From: Streptomyces syringium
Lineage (GTDB): Bacteria; Actinomycetota; Actinomycetes; Streptomycetales; Streptomycetaceae
Direction: 5' to 3'
NCBI RefSeq assembly: GCF_017876625.1
Contig: NZ_JAGIOH010000001.1
Coordinates: forward strand, 2,232,001 to 2,296,000
Length of the DNA: 64,000 bases
The translations under genes and the position numbers were made by a program. Positions 60,728 through 64,000 of the stretch are shown piece by piece (within the stretch, counting starts at the first letter, position 1; each line of letters opens with the position of its first letter). Under the pieces are notes generated by a model. That model did no database searches. It saw only the letters and a list, made by a program, of their open reading frames with translations, and had not been told where the DNA came from.

Positions 60728-61647
60728 GGGCTCTCTCCCGCCATGGCCGTGATGCCGTCGTGCAGTGCCGTGCGGGGGTGGAAGCCGAACGCCCGGCGGG
60801 CGAGCGTGATGTCGGCGCCCGTGTGCCGGGCGTCGCCGGGCCCCGCGGGGCGGGAGACGACCTCGACCGGGCCGACGAGGTATTCGACGGCCGCGACGGC
60901 CTGTTTCATGGACACGGGCGAGCCCCCGCCGAGGTTGGCCACCCCCGTGAAGCGGGACCGGGCGGCGTCCCGCATCGCGGTGACGACGTCGAGGACGTAG
61001 GTGAAGTCGCGGGTCTGCTCACCGTCGCCGTACAGCGGGAAGGGGGCGCCGCCCCGGGCGGCGTCGAGGAGGCGGGCGAAGGCCATGTCGGGGCGCTGCC
61101 GGGGCCCGTAGACGGTGAAGAGCCGCAGGGAGACGGTGGGCAGCCCGTAGGCCGTGCGGTAGAGCTCGCACAGGTGCTCCCCGGCGAGCTTGGTGATCCC
61201 GTAGGGGGACACCGGCCGGGGGCAGGCGGTCTCGGGGGTGGGCGTTGGGGCGTCGCCGTAGACGGAGGAGCTGGAGGCGTAGACGAACTTGCCGACCGGG
61301 CGGGTCCGTACGGTCTCCAGGAGGGCCTGGGTGGCCAGGACGTTCCGGGCGGTGTAGACCGGGAACTCCGCTCCCCAGGAGGGCCGCACCCCCGGCTGGC
61401 CCGCGAGGTGGTAGACGGTGTCGGCGCCGTCGAGGAGCGGGCCGAGGTCGGCCGTGAGGAGGTCGGCGCGGTGGAAGGTGAACCCCGGGCGGGGGGTCAG
61501 GGTGCGCAGATTGCGTTCCTTCAGCGCCGGGTCGTAGACATCGGTGAAGGAGTCGACGCCCACGACGGTGTCGCCCGCCGCGAGCAGGTGGGCGCATAAG
61601 TGGGAGCCGATGAAGCCGGCCGCGCCGGTCACGAGCGCCCGCATCAC
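60724..61647 (-). CDS. NAD-dependent sugar-nucleotide epimerase/dehydratase (UDP-glucose 4-epimerase-like)
   Basis: A 307-residue extended SDR. GAAGFIGSHLCAHLL at residues 8-22 binds NAD; YHLAGQPGVRPSWG, YASSSSVYGDAP and the catalytic YGITK follow, then LRLFTVYGPRQRPDMAF, which is typical of nucleotide-sugar 4-epimerases and UDP-glucuronate epimerases. It may supply the sugar for the glycosyltransferase upstream. The start is GTG 61647 or ATG 61644 (GTGATG), overlapping the glycosyltransferase stop; it in turn overlaps the PhyH start. All three are thus coupled. Confidence 0.9.
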   Translation of the reverse strand: MMRALVTGAAGFIGSHLCAHLLAAGDTVVGVDSFTDVYDPALKERNLRTLTPRPGFTFHRADLLTADLGPLLDGADTVYHLAGQPGVRPSWGAEFPVYTARNVLATQALLETVRTRPVGKFVYASSSSVYGDAPTPTPETACPRPVSPYGITKLAGEHLCELYRTAYGLPTVSLRLFTVYGPRQRPDMAFARLLDAARGGAPFPLYGDGEQTRDFTYVLDVVTAMRDAARSRFTGVANLGGGSPVSMKQAVAAVEYLVGPVEVVSRPAGPGDARHTGADITLARRAFGFHPRTALHDGITAMAGESP

Positions 61648-62786
61648 GGCTGCCCGGCGACGGTGGCGGGCGTGCGGCCGGGCAGGACGAGGTCGACGCG
61701 CGCCCGCCAGGTGTACCGGGTGGTCAGCCGGTGCCGGGCCGTGGCGCCGAGGGCCTGCCGGGCGGACGCGTCGGCCGCGAGGTGCGTGACGGCGTCCGCC
61801 CAGGCCGCCACGTCGTCGGGTGCGCGGAGCAGGCAGTCGACCCCGTCGGTCAGCACCTCACGGAGCACCGGCAGGTCCGAGGCGATGATCGCCCTGCCGT
61901 GGGCCATGTACTCGAACAGCTTCATCGGTGAGACCCAGCGGCTGATGTCGCCGAAGCCGCCGGCGCACCCCACCTTCGTCTGGTAGGGCGCGAGGACGAT
62001 GTCGAAGGCGCGGTAGTAGGGGTGCAGCGCGGCCGGCGGGTGGTGGCCGTGGAAGAAGACATTGGGGTGGCTGCTCCGGCTCTGCCAGTGGGAGCGGTCC
62101 TGGTCGGTGCCCCCGACCAGGTGGAAGTCGACGGCGGGCAGGCGTTCCGCGAGCGCGAGGATGACGTCGGTGCCCCGCCCGGGGTAGAGGTGCCCGACGT
62201 AGCCGACGGCGAGGGCTTCCGGCCGGCCGGGCAGCGTGGCCACGGGCCCGCCGGGGGGTACGGGGTCGGCGCAGTCGGAGGCCGTCACCAGATCCACGTC
62301 CGTACGTGCCCGGAGCTGCGGGAACGCCCTGCGGTAGTCGTCGGCGAGCGCCTGGGAGACGAAGACGACCCGGGTGAGGGCCCGGTGGCGTAACAGCAGC
62401 CGCTCGATCCCCCGCACGGCCCGGTCCGGCCACAGCAGGTGGGTCTCGTAGACCACCGGGGCCGTCCCGGCGGCCGCGAGCAGCGCGTAGGGATCCCTCC
62501 CGTACAGGACGTCGGGTGCGGCCCGGCGCCGTAAGGCGCCGCGTACCCGGCGGGCGCGGAGGAGCGGCCCGAGGACCGGCGCCGAGGGGAGGGGGACGGT
62601 GTGCACGGGGAAGCGGTTGCGGGTGCCGTAGTACGCGTGGAGGTCGTCGGTGCGGGCGGTGCCCGGGACGGCGTACAGCTCGATGTCGTGCCCGGCGTCG
62701 GCGAACGCGTCGCACATCCGCATGACGTGGACCCCGTTGGCATAGACGGAGGGGACGCTTCCAGAGTGCAGATAGGCGATCCGCAT
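61644..62786 (-). CDS. GT4-family glycosyltransferase
   Basis: A 380-residue GT-B glycosyltransferase. The N-terminal domain starts with [20 protein letters not shown] (acceptor side). The C-terminal donor domain has [20 protein letters not shown] and the EX7E region [33 protein letters not shown] lies at the domain border. GGAGG precedes ATG 62786. It is the first gene of the coupled GT-epimerase-PhyH operon. The sugar donor and acceptor are unknown; a hydroxylated residue of the peptide is the natural guess. Confidence 0.9.
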   Translation of the reverse strand: MRIAYLHSGSVPSVYANGVHVMRMCDAFADAGHDIELYAVPGTARTDDLHAYYGTRNRFPVHTVPLPSAPVLGPLLRARRVRGALRRRAAPDVLYGRDPYALLAAAGTAPVVYETHLLWPDRAVRGIERLLLRHRALTRVVFVSQALADDYRRAFPQLRARTDVDLVTASDCADPVPPGGPVATLPGRPEALAVGYVGHLYPGRGTDVILALAERLPAVDFHLVGGTDQDRSHWQSRSSHPNVFFHGHHPPAALHPYYRAFDIVLAPYQTKVGCAGGFGDISRWVSPMKLFEYMAHGRAIIASDLPVLREVLTDGVDCLLRAPDDVAAWADAVTHLAADASARQALGATARHRLTTRYTWRARVDLVLPGRTPATVAGQP

Positions 62787-62907
62787 GGCCGGTGACCTCC
62801 GGGACGTCGTGGTGCCGGGCGAGGGGTGGCCCTCTCATTCGGTCAGGGCGGGGCGGCCGGGGGAAGACCGCGAACCAGCCGAACGCGACCGCGGGCTGCT
62901 GTGTTCT

Positions 62908-62941
62908 GTCCTCGAACGCCGGACGGGCCGGCCGGCCCGTC
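62908..62941. repeat. Degenerate hairpin-repeat copy and palindrome between the GT and the small core gene
   Basis: The stretch 62908-62929 reads like a left arm with one extra change (CCTCGAACGCCGGACGGGC). A perfect 20-bp palindrome, GACGGGCCGGCCGGCCCGTC, spans 62922-62941. It follows the small minus-strand gene by 15 bp and may be its terminator. It may mark the right border of the accessory cluster. Confidence 0.6.
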
Positions 62942-62955
62942 CCGCGCTCACTGCC

Positions 62956-63189
62956 TCAGCCCTTCTTGTCCCCGCTGTCCTTGTCCCCGTCGTTCCAGCG
63001 GGGGTCCTCGCGCCATTCCTCTTCGCGCTCGCGCGCCGTCTCCATCGCGTGCGCGGCTTCCTCGCGGGTCTCGTACGGACCGAAGCGGTCGGCGGCCCGG
63101 CACTGGGGGCCCTCTTCCACCGTGCCGTGCTTGAGGCAGTAGTACCACTCACCGGGCTTGCCGGCCGTGCGCCGCTTGAACAGTGCCAT
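62956..63189 (-). CDS. Small conserved acidic/charged protein (77 residues)
   Basis: A soluble protein starting [20 protein letters not shown] with [10 protein letters not shown] and [18 protein letters not shown] motifs, then an acidic, Lys/Asp-rich tail. The CLKH and PQC pair could bind metal, and [12 protein letters not shown] is reminiscent of SPOR-like repeats. GGAGG is 5-7 nt before ATG 63189. I recall a similar small gene next to map in other Streptomyces. Function unknown. Confidence 0.8.
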   Translation of the reverse strand: MALFKRRTAGKPGEWYYCLKHGTVEEGPQCRAADRFGPYETREEAAHAMETAREREEEWREDPRWNDGDKDSGDKKG

Positions 63190-63242
63190 CAGGTCTCCTC
63201 CAGCGTGGGTGCTCGACCACATGGTCCCCGAAAGCCGCTGGC

Positions 63243-63248
63243 TACACT
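63243..63248 (+). promoter_or_regulatory. map: Candidate -10 box for a leaderless map transcript
   Basis: TACACT, then 7 nt, then ATG 63256. There is no ribosome site. The arrangement is identical to that of nadE at 30744. Confidence 0.5.
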
Positions 63249-63255
63249 CGCTGAC

Positions 63256-64000
63256 ATGTCTGGCCAGTCGCTTCTCACCCCGGGGACCCTCTCCCCCGCC
63301 CGCCCCGTCCCCGCCTCGATCCCGCGGCCCGAGTACGTCGGTAAGGACGCCCCCACCCCCTATTCCGGCCCTGAGATCCAGGATGCCGAAACGATCGAGC
63401 TGATGCGGATCGCCGGTTCCATCGCCGCGCGGGCGATGGAGGAGGCGGCCAAGCACATCGCCCCCGGCGTCACGACGGACGAGCTGGACCGGGTCGCGCA
63501 CGAGTACATGTGCGACCACGGTGCCTACCCCTCGACGCTCGGCTACCGCGGCTTCCCCAAGTCGCTGTGCTCCTCCGTGAACGAGGTCATCTGTCACGGC
63601 ATCCCGGACTCCACGGTGCTGCGCGACGGCGACATCGTGAACCTCGACGTGACGGCGTTCATCGGCGGCGTGCACGGCGACAACAACGCCACCTACCTCT
63701 GCGGCGACGTGGACGAGGAGTCGCGGCTGCTCGTGGAGCGCACACGCGAGGCGCTGAACCGTGCCATCAAGGCGGTCAAGCCCGGCCGCCGCATCAACGT
63801 CATCGGCCGGGTCATCGAGTCCTACGCCAAGCGCTTCGGCTACGGCGTCGTGCGCGACTTCACCGGCCACGGCATCAACTCGTCCTTCCACTCCGGTCTG
63901 ATCGTCCCGCACTACGACAGCCCCCACCACGACACGCTGATCCAGCCGGGCATGACGTTCACGATCGAGCCGATGCTCACCCTCGGGACGTACGAGTACG
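63256..64000 (+). CDS. map: Type I methionine aminopeptidase, 3' end beyond the window
   Basis: The first 248 residues of about 285 are present; the gene continues past 64000. The enzyme removes initiator Met from new proteins using a dinuclear metal site. Ligand segments: [20 protein letters not shown] (two Asp), [12 protein letters not shown] (His) and FTIEPM (Glu); [20 protein letters not shown] includes the usual substrate-side His. An N-terminal extension of about 40 residues ([20 protein letters not shown]) is typical of actinobacterial long-form MetAPs. It stands in a leaderless configuration. Confidence 0.95.
   Translation, partial: MSGQSLLTPGTLSPARPVPASIPRPEYVGKDAPTPYSGPEIQDAETIELMRIAGSIAARAMEEAAKHIAPGVTTDELDRVAHEYMCDHGAYPSTLGYRGFPKSLCSSVNEVICHGIPDSTVLRDGDIVNLDVTAFIGGVHGDNNATYLCGDVDEESRLLVERTREALNRAIKAVKPGRRINVIGRVIESYAKRFGYGVVRDFTGHGINSSFHSGLIVPHYDSPHHDTLIQPGMTFTIEPMLTLGTYEY

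Noticed and set aside
1..64000. CRISPR array, prophage, insertion sequence, tRNA or rRNA genes
   Set aside because: I found no regularly spaced repeats, transposase or integrase frames, or tRNA-like cloverleaf sequences; the only dispersed repeats are the hairpin elements.

Overview
The window looks like Streptomyces chromosome. It has very high GC, actinobacterial gene families throughout, many GTG starts (and one TTG), and dense translational coupling through 4-base ATGA or GTGA overlaps. From memory, the gene order resembles the S. coelicolor region running from the maltose genes through glnE, glnA2, nadE and panB to map. About 54 protein genes can be supported. I see no rRNA, tRNA, CRISPR array or insertion sequence.

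Region 1 (1-19.4 kb) is mainly carbohydrate use. It opens with a secreted GH89 alpha-N-acetylglucosaminidase, a rhomboid-like membrane protein, a tyrosine phosphatase and a one-helix membrane protein with a sigma-like N-terminus. A maltose and starch module follows: secreted pullulanase and alpha-amylase on the minus strand, divergent from malE-malF-malG-aglA-malR on the plus strand, with TTGCAA-type operator candidates between the two arms. Secreted enzymes would cut starch, MalEFG would import maltodextrins, AglA would release glucose and MalR would repress. No ATPase gene is present, as expected if a shared MsiK powers the permease.

Region 2 (19.4-52.6 kb) is mostly core and household genes: glnE and a glnA2-type synthetase, an epimerase with a coupled 24-codon leader, an APC permease, a copper module (CsoR-like operator, Met/His-rich DUF6153 protein, multicopper oxidase), nadE, a PdxR-type regulator, a GntR regulator with three TCTAGA-type sites facing an ATPase-fold protein, several MFS pumps (one with its TetR repressor and a perfect operator), panB, a DrrAB-like ABC pump, a large AfsR-like regulator, an M50 protease and an F420-NADP reductase.

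Region 3 (52.7-62.8 kb) is the accessory part and the most interesting. It holds an MFS exporter, two sulfotransferases, a YcaO protein, two SAM methyltransferases, a 29-residue acidic peptide, an HEXXH-motif protein, a PhyH-type Fe/2-oxoglutarate dioxygenase, a sugar-nucleotide epimerase and a GT4 glycosyltransferase. I read it as a candidate ribosomal-peptide (RiPP) gene cluster, with the small peptide as precursor. The peptide has no Cys, Ser or Thr, so ordinary azoline chemistry by the YcaO enzyme is not possible on it; thioamide or amidine formation, hydroxylation, methylation, sulfation and glycosylation are the options. The core order resumes with a 77-residue protein and map, which runs off the window.

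A family of hairpin repeats (CCTCAAKCGCCGGACGGGCT and its complement) sits in at least five intergenic places, with a decayed copy near the end of the window, and probably acts as terminators.
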